Shown here one piece after another: positions 29,802 through 41,640 of a DNA stretch of 64,000 nt (its first letter is position 1; the number at the start of each line of letters is the position of its first letter). The DNA is taken from assembly GCF_000372725.1 (NCBI RefSeq), contig NW_005196456.1, forward strand, positions 84,544-148,543. Reading direction: 5' to 3'. The translations under genes and the position numbers were made by a program. Below the pieces are notes generated by a model. That model was given only the letters and a program-made list of their open reading frames with translations, did not search any database and had not been told where the DNA came from. This DNA is from Emiliania huxleyi CCMP1516 (Eukaryota; Haptophyta; Isochrysidales; Noelaerhabdaceae).

Positions 29802-32800
29802 ATGTCCGCCACGGGCGAGGTGCCCCTTGAGCGGCTGACGCCCGAGCTGCACCTCAAGCTCTCAAAGAAGGTCGCGCAGCTCACCAAGGCGCGCCTCAAA
29901 GCCCAGTGCCGCCGGGTGGCCGTCACGTGTCTTCAGCATGACGTCGCATCATGCGTCGCAGGTCATTGCGCACCTCAACACGCGCAACGAGGACGCCGAG
30001 GCACGCACAGCCGAGGCCGAAGCGACGCACGCGGCCGAGCTCGCCCAGCTCACCGCCGACGCCGAGGCCAAGTGCAGCGCGCTGCGCTCGAGGGCCGACG
30101 GCGCGTTCCCGATAGTAGTCGGACGAGGGCGGGCAGTCCGCGAGCGCAGAAAGTCCCTGTAGCCGAGGACCAGCCGAGACCCGGCGCTGCGCGTCGATCA
30201 TAGAGAGACGCTGCCGGCCGTGTCCTGAGCAGGTGCGGCAGCCGAGGCGCGGGCGGCTGCGCGGGCAGAGGCGGAGGAGGCGCTGAAGAGGGCCGAAGAG
30301 GGCGCTGCGTCAGAGCGGGCGCGCGGGCGCGCCGAGCTGGACGAGGCCAAGGCGCGGCTCGCCGCTGCGGAGGCTGCGGCCGCCGCCGCCGCCGAGGCTG
30401 CTCGCACCGAGGCCGCGGCCGCAGTGCAGAGTGCTAGGGGCGAGTTGACAGCGCGAGTAGAGGAGCTGGACCAGGCGATAATGGACTGCCGCGCGGGCGC
30501 GTCGGGCGAAGCCACCCTGCGAGCCGAGCTCGAGGAGGTCGTGCGGTCGCACAACGCGCGCCTGCAGCCGAATGCTCGCCGAAGGAACGAACTCGTTGAT
30601 GAGGGGTTGGCTCATGACTGATCCTCAGGCGCGCTACAGCCAGATGCTGGCGGAGAAGATGGGGACGGAGGAGCGGCTCGGCGCAGAGCTCAAGGCCGAG
30701 AGAGACCAGCGAAACAGTAGAGATGCGGCCGAGATACAGCCTGGATATGGTACCCGAGATCAGCGTGATAGGCAGCTAGACTTCGGGGACCCAACGCCTC
30801 CAACGACCCGCCTATCCACTACCACCATCCCCGCCCGCCCCCAACCGCCCTCCCCCAGTTCCTCCTCCCCTCGCCTCCTCACCCCCGCCCCCTCGTCATA
30901 CGCCGCCCTCCCGCCGGTGCCCCAGGCCAAAAAACGCGAGCTCGAGGCGGGACGAAGAGAGGCGGAGGCGGCGGCGTCGAAACTACGAGACGAGGTGGAG
31001 CGAGAGGCGCAGGCGGCCGCGGCGGCCGAGGCCGCGGCGGCGGCAGCGGCAGCGGCGGCGGAGGAGGCGGCCGGGCGGTCCACCCAGCTGGAGGCGCGCG
31101 TAGCTGGACCTCTCGAGGGGCGTCGCTCGGAAAGTGAGCTTGTGCCCTCCCTCCGTCCTGCAGGCGAAGGTGCAGCAGCTCGAGGCGTCGCTGGCCGACG
31201 CGGCGGCGCGGGAGGCGCGGGCGAGGGCCGAGGCGGAGCGCGAGGCGGCGGAGGCGGCGGCCCGTGCAGCGGCGCTTGAGGCAGCGGTGAGCGAGGAGCG
31301 CGCGCGCGCGGCAGAGGCGGCGGCAGAGGCCGATGGATCGATTGCCGACTTGCGGCGCCAGGCGGCGGCCAACCTCGGCCAGCCTCGGCCAGCCTCGGCC
31401 AACCTCGGCCAACCTCGGCCAACCTCGGAGCCAACCTCGGCCAACCTCGGCCAACCTCGACCAACCTCAACCTATTGGCATACCTCGGCAAACCTCGGCA
31501 AACCTCGGCAACCTCGGCAAAACTTGGCTCCAGGCGGCGGCCCTTGGCTCGCAGCACGAGGTGGCGGCGGAGGAGGCGGGGAGGCTGCGCGCCGAAGTGG
31601 GCCGTCTGCAGGTTGTGCCGACGCTCTCAGCCCGCAGCCTCAGCTCATGCCCTGAAGGCGCACACCTTGCGCCGCCGTAACTAGGCGGAGGAGGCGCGGC
31701 TGCTAGCCGAGGGCGGCGCGCTGAGGGCGGAGGCCGAGAGGCGGGCGGCGGCGGCGGGCGAGGAGCGGAAGCGTGTGGCGGCCGAGTCCGCCGCAGCCGC
31801 CCGCCAGCTGGAGGAGGGGGAGGCGGCGCTGAGGCGGGAGCAGGCGTCGCTCAACGCGATTTCGGTCCACCCGGTGTGAGCAGCGTCTTCACAGCTAGAG
31901 GTGTGAGCAGGAGTCCCACGCGGCGACACGGCGCGGCTTTGGGGCGCGGGGGTGGCGCGGCCAACCTCGGCCAACTTCGGCCAACCTCGGCCAACCTCTG
32001 GCTACAGGTGCGGCCTCGAGGAGCGGGTACAGGCCGGCCTGCAGAGGTTGGATGCGGCGGAGGCGGCGGCGCGGGCGGCGAAGGAGGCGGCGGCGAAAGA
32101 GGCGACGGCGGCGGCACAGGCGGCCAAGGAGGCGCAGGAGGCGCAGGAGGCAGAGGCGCGGGCGCGGGCGAGGGCGCAGGAGGAGGCTGCGGCGGCGGCG
32201 GCGGCGGCGGCGGAGGCATCGGACCCTCGGCCCACCGACGCTATCTCCCTTGATCGTCAGCCCCGCTGTGCTTGCCACGCCAGGCGGCGCTTCAAAAGGC
32301 GACAGCCGGCGGAGCAGACGCCAGCGCGAGGGCGGCGGAGCTCGAGGCGGCGCTGGCTGCGGCTCGGGCCGAGGTGGCCAAGGCGGCCGGGCGGGCGTCG
32401 GCTGCAGAGAAGGAGGCGGCGCAGGAGCGCGCTGCGAAAGCAGAGGCTGAGCGTGCGGCCGCCGCCCGGTTGGCGCAGCGGGAGACGGCGTGGCGGCGGG
32501 AGGCAGAGGAGGCGCAGGCGGCAGCCGCCGCGGCGGCGGCGGGCGCCGCTGCTGACGTGCAGGCGGCGACTGCACGCGCGTTGGCCGCCGAGGAGGCTGC
32601 CGCTGCGGGGCGGCAGGCGCTAGACGAGTCGGTGGCGTCGCTCGACGCGGCGAAGGCGGCGGCGGGAAAGGAGGAGGCGCATCACTCGCCGCGATGCAGC
32701 CACCCGCCCTGCGCTCTCTCCCCAGCCAACCTCCCACCCCCTCCCCCGCCCTCGCTGCAGGAGCGGCTGCAGTCGGAGCTCTCACGCCTCACCGCCGAGG

Positions 32801-33792
32801 CGAGACATTGCTGAGATACAGCGGAGACCTAGCCGATGCACAGTCGAGATAGGCTGCCGTTGGATCTCCACGCCTCACTGCCGAGGCGAGACACGCCGCC
32901 TCCCTCCCACCCCAACTTTCAGGCGGCGGCGCGCGAAGCCAAGCTCGACGCGGCACGCGCAGAGGGTGATGCGTCTCGCGACGCGGCCGGCCGCCAGCTG
33001 CAGCAGGCGGAGCGACGCGCGGAGGCGGCGGAGGCGGAAGCGGCGTCGTTGCGCCCCGATGCGGAGGCTCTACCGGCGGCGCGTGCGGAAGCGGCGGCGC
33101 TGGCGGCAGCGCTCGACGCACAGGAGCGCAAGGCGGCGACGGCACATGACGAGGCGGGGGCGGCGGCCTCGGAGGCGGCGGCGGCACTGCAGAACGCGCG
33201 TGACGAGGCGGCGCGGCAGAGTACGCGCGCAGCGGCGGCGGAGGCCGAGGCGGCCAGCGCGTCGGCGGAGGGCGCCGAGCTCGCATCTCAGGTTGGCGCG
33301 CTGGAGACGCTGCTCGAGACGGAGCGAAGGGAGGGGAGGCGGGCGGTGGAGGCGGCAGCGGCGGCGACAGAGGCGGCAGTGCTCGCCGGCGATGAGGCAG
33401 TGGCGGCCGCAGTCCGCGAGGGCGAGGAGGTCTCCGAAACACCTCCGAGCCAATCTCAAAGACACCTTCTCTCTCTCTCTCGCCCGCTATGTGCCTTACG
33501 CTGTCGTGTGCCCAAATTCCTTGCCCTCCCATCACCCCACCCCCTCCCACATACACGCCACGCTCGTGGCCGACACACGATGTGTCCACAGGCGCTCAGA
33601 CTCGCCGTCAAGCAGGCAGCCGCGACGGCGGAAACAGAGGCGGAGCGATTGCGCGGCGAGGCGGGTGCAGGCGGAGCGGCGCGCACCGTCGGCGCCCACG
33701 CGAGCGGGCGTTTAGTGAGGTACGTCGAAACTCGAACCACCAGTCCGACGCGCACTACAGTTATCGAAAATATGTGCATTCGTGAGGTCTAA
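29802..33792 (+). CDS. Long Ala/Glu-rich coiled-coil protein, about 14 exons
   Basis: Starts MSATGEVPLERLTPELHLKL. Nearly all following exons are heptad-like Ala/Glu/Arg helices, for example RAELEEVVRSHN, ARYSQMLAEKMGTEERLGAE, RELEAGRREAEAAASKL, LQKATAGGADASARAAELEA and ASQVGALETLLETERREGRR. The last exon ends ENMCIREV and TAA (33790-33792). Introns include GC-AG examples at 30556-30628 and 31362-31533 and others starting GAG|GCATCG, GAG|GCGCATC, GAG|GCGAGAC and AAG|GCCGAG. Several introns are CTCGG-repeat DNA. Composition resembles golgins, tethers or cytoskeletal coiled coils, but no GRIP or other targeting domain was seen. Exon limits away from the named junctions are approximate. Confidence 0.6.
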
Positions 33793-34041
33793 AGTAGAGC
33801 GCGCAGGGCGGATGGGGGGGCACACGTGGTCACACCGTGCGTGCAGCACGCGAGACACACCACTCACGTGTGGAAAGAGAGCGAACCGCGAAGGAGAGGA
33901 GGGAGAAGAGGGAGAGAGGGAGAGGAGAGGAGGGGGGCGGGGAGGGTGAGTGGGCGCGTCAGACGCGAAAACTCTTCTGCGCAGCTGGAATACTTTCTGA
34001 CAACCGACGGCGACTCTCTCTCCAAGCGGGGTGCTAGATCT

Positions 34042-37000
34042 ATGTCTATGTCTGTTCAGCACATCGTACCTGGCATCCCTGCGGCAGCGCTCGCCGCCGG
34101 CGCGGCCCTACCATTTCCGCCCCGACTGCCAGCCTCGCCGCCTTCGCCGCCCGCCGCTCCATTCTACGGATACACCGCCTACCACGAGCCGCGCCTCCCT
34201 TGGCGCAGCGCGCTCGACGAATGCGTGCGTCGGGGCGGCACGCTCGCCAAGGCGGCGACGCCCGCAGCCAGCGATCTCCTGCTGCAGTCGGTCGACGGGG
34301 CCTGGAGGTCGAGCGTGCCGACAGGCGACAGCGTGCGGTTTGTGGTGCACGACGAGTACTGGATCGGAGGCACGGACCAGATCCAGGAGGCGGACTGGCG
34401 GTGGGTGGCGGACGGCAGTAAAATGGCGTGGTTCAACTGGGCGGATGCGGCCAGAATCAACGGCCCCAGAGCCTCCAAGCAGCACTGCCTCGTGCTCGCA
34501 CGCCGTCTCGCCGGAGGCTGGCTGGACGCAAACTGCGGCGTCGCAAAGGCGTTCGTCTGCCAGGGCATCCCTCTGACGCCGCCGCCGCCGCCCACGCCGC
34601 CTACGCGCCCCTCCCCGCCGCTGCTGCCGTATCACGGCTACGTCTTGCACCCCGCCCGACCGCTCAAGACCTGGCACGAGGCCAAGGCAAGCACTCTGCC
34701 CCTCTCTGAGACACTACCAGCCTCCCGAGCCTGCCCATGGACTCTCACAGCGTGTGCTGACTCGTGTCGGCGATCATAAGCGTGCCTTCAGCAGCTGGCT
34801 GCTGCTGCTTCAGGCGGCCTGCGAGGGTGCGGGCGGCATGCTCGCCGCGGTGCAGACGCTCGCGCAGCACGAGGTGCGCTGGCTGGAGACAGAGAGAGGC
34901 GGGGTGGCAGGACGCCAGAGGGAGAGACGGTCACACACAGGAGCGACACACAATATGCACAAGACAAGGCACATCAGCCGCAGCACCCGAACCTTCTCTG
35001 AACCGTCCTCGCCCCTCACCTCTCGTGCGCAGGCGCTCCTCGCCCTCACCACCGCCCTCGCCGCATCCCCCGCCGGCACCGTGCAAGATCCGCGGCTGCT
35101 TCTCGGCAATCTCTCGGCAATACTTCGGCACTCGGCTGTATAGGCATCGCCAAGGGCAAGTTCTGGATCGGGGGCTTCGCGCCACTCGGCGGCGGAGGCG
35201 CTCTCTCTCCCGCATCTCTCCCGCATCTCGGCCACATCTCGGCTGGCCTGGTATCTCGGCGTGATCCGTGGGAGAGATCTCGGAGTGATCTCGGCGTGAT
35301 CTCGCAGGCGCGTGGTACTGGACGGCTGGCGGCGAGGCGAAGGCGCCGATGCTGGGCTTCGGTCGTTGGGCGCGCGGCGAGCCGAGCAGCGCCGAGGCGG
35401 AGATGTGAGATGTGACCGAGATGTGACCGAGATGTGACCGAGATGTCGCCGAGATGTCGCCGAGATGTCGCCGAGATGTCGCCGAGATGTCGCCGAGATG
35501 TGCGAGCCGAGCGATGCTGAGGAGAAGCGCTGCCCGGCGATGCACCCGAGGTCCCCCGAGGTCCCCCGAGGTCCCCGAGATCACACCCGAGACCACACCC
35601 GAGATCAGCCGAGATCAGCCGAGACGCGCCCGAGGCAGGCGCAGCACTGCCTGGCGATGGAGGAGCAGAGCGGCTCCTGGAGCGACGAGGACTGCAGGTC
35701 GGGCCGAGAGACGCCCCCAGCTGGACGCCCCCGAGAGACACCCGAGAGACACAACCAAGACACGAGGTACACACCCGAGGTACACCCCGGAGACACACCC
35801 GAGACACCTCCGAGACACACCACCGAGGTCTCAAGAGACCCCACTCCAAACCTCACTCTGCACCAGGTCGAAGCGAGCCTTTGCCTGTGAGGCGCCGCCG
35901 CCGCCGCCGCTGCCGCCGCCTCCGCCGGCTCTCAACCTGCCGCCCTTCGCTCCTCCCGCACCCCCGACGCCGCCTCCGCCCCCCTCCTCTCCTCCGCCCC
36001 CTCCGCCCCCCGCGTCGCCGCCGCCTCCGTCGCCCTCGCCGCCGCCGCCGTCGCCGTCGCCGCCGTCGCCTCCGTCGTCGCCGCCGTCGCCGCCGTCGCC
36101 GCCCGCGCCGCCCTCGCCGCCGTTTCACGGCTTCACGCTCTTCACCGAGATGCGCACCTGGCATGACGCGCTCAAGGCGTGCGAGGGGGCGGGCGGCACG
36201 CTGGCGCGGGTCGAGTCGCCGGCGGAGTCGGAGCTGCTTCTGCAGACGATGGGGAGGACGACGAGCGCGGACGACTTTTGGATCGGCGCGTCGGACCTCC
36301 TCGCGGAAGGGCGAGGCGTCGAGCCGAGACTCGCCGAGATTGGATGCGAGACCGCCCGAGATCAGACGCCTCGGAGCCCACTTGCCATCCCTCGGAGGAG
36401 GAGCCTCTCGTACCTTCCCGGAACCTTCTCGGAACCTTCCCGCAGGCGGTGGCAGTGGGCGGGCCGCGACGGCGCAGAGCTGCGCTGGTTCCACACTGGC
36501 GCGAGGGGCAGCCCGAACAACTACAGAGTACCCATCGTGACTCGACGATTCGTTAGGTTCCACTGGCGCGAGGGGCAGCCAAACAACTACCGCAACCAGC
36601 ACTGCGTCTCGGCCACACGCTCGCTCGAGGGCCGCTGGCTCGACTCGGACTGCCGCGACGCGCGCGCCTTCGCGTGCCAGTCGATCGTGCTGCCGCCGCC
36701 GGCACCGCCGGAGGCGCCGCTGCCGCCGCTGCCGCCGTTCCACGAGCCGTACCTCTCGACGGACCGACTCACCTGGCATGAGGCGCTGGCCGAGTGCCGC
36801 AGGCGCGGGCGGGTCTGGTGGATGGAGCAAGGGAGTCGGCCTCTGCTGCGCTCATTCACCACACGCGCTCGCCCCGAGTGCCGCAGGCGCGGGTCGGTCC
36901 TCGCCCGCATCGAGACCGCGGGGCAGAACGCGGCGCTGGCGGCCAAGCTGGTGGCGTCCGCGACTTGGATTGGTCTGAGCGACATGATGTCCGAGGGAGA

Positions 37001-40000
37001 GTGGACGTGGGCGGCAGACAGCGTCTGGCTGCCGGGGGACAAGGTGCACTGGACCCACTGGGCCGACGGCCAGCCAAACGACTACGGCAGCCAGCACTGC
37101 GCCGCCATCCTGCGGGCTGGCGCCGACACCGCGGCCAGCATGGGGGACCGCCAGGCTCTGCACGGCAAGTGGTTCGACACCGACTGCCGCGACGAGCTCC
37201 CGTACGCGTGCAAGGCCACCCCCCCGCCCGCCCCGCCCGACCCTCCGCCCTCCCCGCCCTCCACGCCGCCCGCCACGCCCCCGCCACACGCGCCCGCGGT
37301 ACCCTCGGGGCGGCCCAAGCGCCCGTGGGCCGTTCCGGGCGCGGCGGCGGGGGCGGGGGCTGCGGCGGGTGCGGCGGGCGCGGGGCAGGGGGCGCCTAAT
37401 GCGGCGACGGCGGTGTGCGATGGGCTCACGCGCGCCTGGGCGGGGGAGTGGGCGCACGACGCCGGCGCGGACCTGAACGTGGTGAGCGTGGCGGGGGGCG
37501 ACCGGCTGCTCATCACCAACCCGGTTCGAGATTGGCCCGCGTGAGAGAGTGCATAGAGAGGCCAGCTCTCGAGAGCCCCGAGGTTGCCCTTGTATGACCC
37601 GCGAGGCCCGAGACCCGAGAGCGGCCTGAGAGTGGCACGAGAGTGCCTCGCAGGCTCGCCACTGGAGCCCCGCCTACGGCGTCCTCTCGCCCACCGACCC
37701 GCTCTCGGTCGAGTTGACCTTTGACGGCGGCACCGTCCGCGGTACGCTCTCGACGGACCTGACGCTGATCGACTGGCACAACAAGCACGTCGACCGCGAG
37801 AGACGGCCGAGAGACAGCCGAGAGACAGCCGAGAGATGCACTCGACACTCCCGTAGGCACGTGTGGTCGCGCAAGTCTGACCCGCCAGAGTGCAGCAGCC
37901 AGCCCTCGACGGCGCCGCGCCCGCTGGCCGCCGCGCCCCCGCCGCCGTGCGCGTGTACCGCGGACGGCATCTCGGGCGGCGCCTTCACCTCCTTGGACAC
38001 GGTCGGGTGCAGCGACCACGACGGCTCCGAGGGGTACGACTGGTGCTATGTGGTCGACCCCGCGGGCTGCGCGACTGCCGCAGCCTCCCAGCGCTTCCCC
38101 GGCGCGGCCTGGCAAGCTTGCTCCTCGCCCCCGTCCCCGCAAGCTGCGGCAAGGGACCCGCTGCATGACCCGCCCGTCCCGTTGATGGTCCCATGCCGCG
38201 AGACGGCGGGCGAGGGCTACTGCGCGATCCACCGCTCGCAGTGCGAGACCTTCTTCTGCGCGACTTGTGCGGGCTCTAGCCGAGATCGCCCCAGAGACGG
38301 CCCGAGATTGCCCGCCTCGGCCCCGCGCCCCTCCTCCTTCTCGGCCCCCCCCCGAGAACCTTCCCGGAACCTTCCCCAAGGCGCCCTCCCCGGCTCGTGC
38401 GACTTCACGTGCGGCTTCTGCGTGCCGCCGGAGGAGCGACCCTTCCCGCCGCTGCTCGCCTTGCCGCCGCCCCCTCCCTCGCCGTCGCCGCCGCCGCCGC
38501 CCCCGCTGCCCGACTGCCACAAGCTGCTCGACGGCCGAAAGCGCGTCGGCACTGCGGGCGGCTGCGGCGACCTCGCCTTCCCGGCCAACGACTGCGAGGA
38601 GCGGGGCGTGCTCTCTCGCAGGGGGTGAGCTACAGCGGTGGTGACGTTCCGAGCTCCTTCCTCGCATAGGAGTGGGCCTTCGTCCACTCGCCTCCGGACT
38701 GGACGAGAGACGCCCTCTGCGAGCCTCCTGCGTCTGCCGGGGCTGCCTGTGCCTCCCGCCACGTGCGCGCCACAACTCCCCTGACACGGGGGAGGCAGCG
38801 GCTGCAGTGGAGAGCCGCTCTTCCTCACGCCCTCCGCCCGGAACACACAGGTCCGCCTCGAGCAGTGCCACGGCCCCCGCTCCCCGCCGCCCGCGCCGCC
38901 CGCGCCGCCGCCCGACGCGATCCCGGTCGGCCACCCGCTCTGGCTCGTCCTCTGCTCGCTCGCCGCCGCCACGCTCGCGGCGGCGGCGGGCGCGCATTAC
39001 GCCGTCAAGGCGTACAAGCGATCGCGAGGCGGCTACTGCCCGAGATGCAGCCGAGATGCAGCCGAGATGTGCCGAGATGTAGCCGAGATCACGCGCTCTC
39101 TGTGCAGGCAAGCGGCTGCTCGAGGACGAGGCGAACCAGGCGTCCTACAACGAGACGGGCGACCTCGAGCTGCGGACGAGCTTCTCGTCGACGCACAGTT
39201 CTCCGGCTAAGTCTCCGGCTAAGTCTCCGGTCGCCGTCGCCCGAGCGCCCGCAGGCACACCGAAACTGACCGAGTTTGGGCGGCGGGTCTCCGGCTCCGC
39301 CGCCGCGGCGCGGGTCCGGAAAGAGGTCGCCCGCCCCACCCGACCCCCACACCCTCCACACCCACCTACACACCTCACGCACGCACACCGGCCGTGCACT
39401 TTCAATGCCGTGGGGCTCCACCCCTGTCTTCGCGTATGGAGCTACCTGACCTGACCTGACCTAACCTGACACCACACCTGTCCAGGCTACGCATAGGAGC
39501 TCCACCTCGGCTGCACCTCGGCTGCTTCTTTGCCTTAGGTCGCATCACGCATCCCCTTTGCGCGAGGCGCCGCCCGCGCCGCCCTCTCGCCCGCGCCGTC
39601 CGGCCCGGACCTGGCGGACCTGGCGCCCGCCGAGGCCGAGTCGCCGCCGAAGCTATTTTTCGCCAAGCCAGTCGCGCCACAGCAGACCTCGCCGCCGGGC
39701 GCCCCCGCCCCCGCCCCCGCCGCTGCCTCTCCCGCCTCCTCCGCCGCCGCCGCCCCCCGGGTTGCGCCCGCCGCGGCGACAGGGGATCCACCCGCCCCCG
39801 CACTTGAGGAGCCACTTGCACCCGCCCCCGCTGCGCCTGCGCTCGTGGAGGCCGCCGCCTCGCCGCCTGCTGAGGCGGCGGTCGCGGGCTCCTCAAGTGG
39901 CTCCTCGGGGGCGCCGGGGGCGGTGCCGGCGCGTGGCTCGCTGGCGGACTTGACGGCGGGCCTCGAGGTGGCCAGGGCGGCGAGGGAGGCGAGGGAGGCG

Positions 40001-40279
40001 AGGCTGAGCGCAGCGAGCGCGTTCAAGTCGCGGGTCCGCCTGCCGGCGGGCTTGCCGGGCCTCATGGGCAAGGAGCCCAAGGACTCGAACGCGCTCGTGG
40101 TCCTCGAGGTTGGCGTCGGGGGAGGCAAGTCGGCCCGGCTGCCAGTCCACGCCGGGGACATCCCGGCGGTCATCGCGGCCAAGTTTGCGAGCGAGCACGG
40201 GTTGCCGGCCGCGTATGAGCAGAAGCTGGTTGGGATGATTGAGCAGCAGGTGGCCATCCACTCGCAGGGAGGGGCATGA
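34042..40279 (+). CDS. Giant single-pass receptor with four C-type lectin domains
   Basis: Order along the gene: CTLD1 (34160-34565; DEYWIGGTDQIQEADWRWV, GGWLDANCGVAKAFVCQ); CTLD2 split over at least six exons (34630-35890; GKFWIGGFAPLG, GAWYWTAGGEAKAP, QHCLAMEEQSGSWSDEDC); a long SPPP linker (35890-36120); CTLD3 (36120-36690; FHWREGQPNNYRNQHC); CTLD4 (36740-37215; WTHWADGQPNDYGSQHC, GKWFDTDCRDELPYACK). Then come a globular module ending LTLIDWHNKHV, a Cys-rich module (YDWCYVVDPAGC, CRETAGEGYCAIHRSQC) resembling ShK-like units, and a transmembrane helix (about 38935-39000, HPLWLVLCSLAAATLAAAAG). The cytoplasmic tail has three SPAK repeats, a Pro/Ala-rich region and a final folded block (SNALVVLEVGVGGGKS), with stop at 40277-40279. 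C-type lectin domains bind sugars or proteins; a surface-recognition role is inferred. Many introns are GC-AG. A true signal peptide was not seen at this start, so an earlier exon may exist. Confidence 0.75.
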
Positions 40280-41600
40280 GAGAGGCGCCGACACGGGCTA
40301 TAGGCAGGGGCGGGGAGAAGCGCGGGGCGTGGCGGGGCGGGGTGTAGGTTCATGGGGCAGACAGAGACCATATGTTCGGAAGGCTGAGCTGGTGCGTGAG
40401 CGCGAAGCGGAGCGGAAGCGCCTGGGCAGAGGCTCGCTGTTCACTAGATTTTTCTCTTGGGAGCCACAAGCTGAAGCGCCTACTCAATTGCGGCACAGAC
40501 GGTCGTCTGGTCCTGTTGTAGAGCACGGTCTTGCATTGCCGCCCCGCCGCCGGCGGGCGGCGGTGAGTTTCTCGTGTCATGTCCGACCATGTGTGCGACA
40601 CAATGGTTGGGTAGTATAGGGCTAGAGGGTCGCTCTACACTTAGCCTCTGCAGCGAGCGAGCGCTCAACTTTCTTAGCCCCCGCACGGAGCCGGGCTCAG
40701 ACTTAGACGCTGTATGGTCGGGGGCCATGAACTTAGACGACACAAGGCCAACTCCGGGTAAAACCCGGCACACCTGCAAAAGTCCAGGTTTACCCGAAAA
40801 GTACCTGGACGCGTCCCGACCAACGTATGCCGCGCACGACGCCATATCGCCTTGTCCCAGGGCCAGTGCGCTACTTGCGGCGCGCACAACTCCTGCTCAA
40901 GTACGCGCACCGTACCATATGCTGCCGCTATGCGTGCCTTAAGGCGGCTGCGGCGAAGCGGCGGGCGCGGCGTGCCGATGGCAGTGCGGACGATGCGGTT
41001 GCGATGTGTTCTGCTTCAAGATCGTGGAGGTGCTTGGCATGCACTTCTGCGATCCCAATCAGCTCATCGCAACGAAGCAGCGCAACAAGCTGGCTGCTGC
41101 CAACAAGGCCCTATGCTACCTCACGCGCGGATCGTTCAAAGAGGACCAGCATACACAGGCTTCTGTGACATGTGCGTTTGTTTGAGCTTGAGGCTATTTG
41201 TGAGAACTGTTTGGCTTGAAGATTGCGCTCGGCCCCAGGCCGTGCCACGGCAGACTTAGCCCGCATAAGACCAACTTAATAAGAGGCTGCCGCCGATCTT
41301 TTAAGCCGTAGACCGCGTAAGCACCCCAGCGTGCCAAGAGGCACACTTAGACCCGCTAACGGCTAAGCCTCGAGGCTCAGAACTTAGACTACTGGTGCCC
41401 ACACGCAAGTCGCCAACGATCTGGATCTGCGACAAACAATCTACAATGTAGTTTTCAAATCACCTCGGCTGCCTCGCGCCGCTCGCCAAATTCTTTGCGC
41501 ATCATGTCCCCGCGCTCACGCCTCACGGCGCGAAATCATCCCCTGCCTCTGTAAAACTCTAACAGTACGACGCTTCACAGTACAGCGGTGAGCGAGGGCC
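40280..41600. other. Repeat-rich stretch without a supported gene
   Basis: Has many AACTTAGAC-like words (about 40700, 40730, 41345, 41385) and a block (about 40795-40945) that is repeated, inverted, at 46795-46940 right after the assembly gap. No domain-like frame was found. Confidence 0.5.
40795..40945 (+). repeat. Dispersed repeat, inverted partner at 46795-46940
   Basis: GACGCGTCCCGACCAACGTA, ACGACGCCATATCG and CCGTACCATATGCTGCCGCT all occur in reverse complement next to the gap at 46794, with few mismatches. Confidence 0.75.
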
Positions 41601-41640
41601 TGGGAGGGTGGAAGCACGTACGTGCCGACTGCCCAATCGC

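Noticed and set aside
32052..33589. Arg- and Pro-rich open frames overlapping the coiled-coil gene
   Set aside because: Out-of-frame shadows of GC-rich Ala/Glu codons.
40574..41259. Several 100-135-codon frames in the 40.5-41.3 kb region
   Set aside because: The sequence is a dispersed repeat also present at 46.8 kb, frames differ between copies, and none is domain-like.
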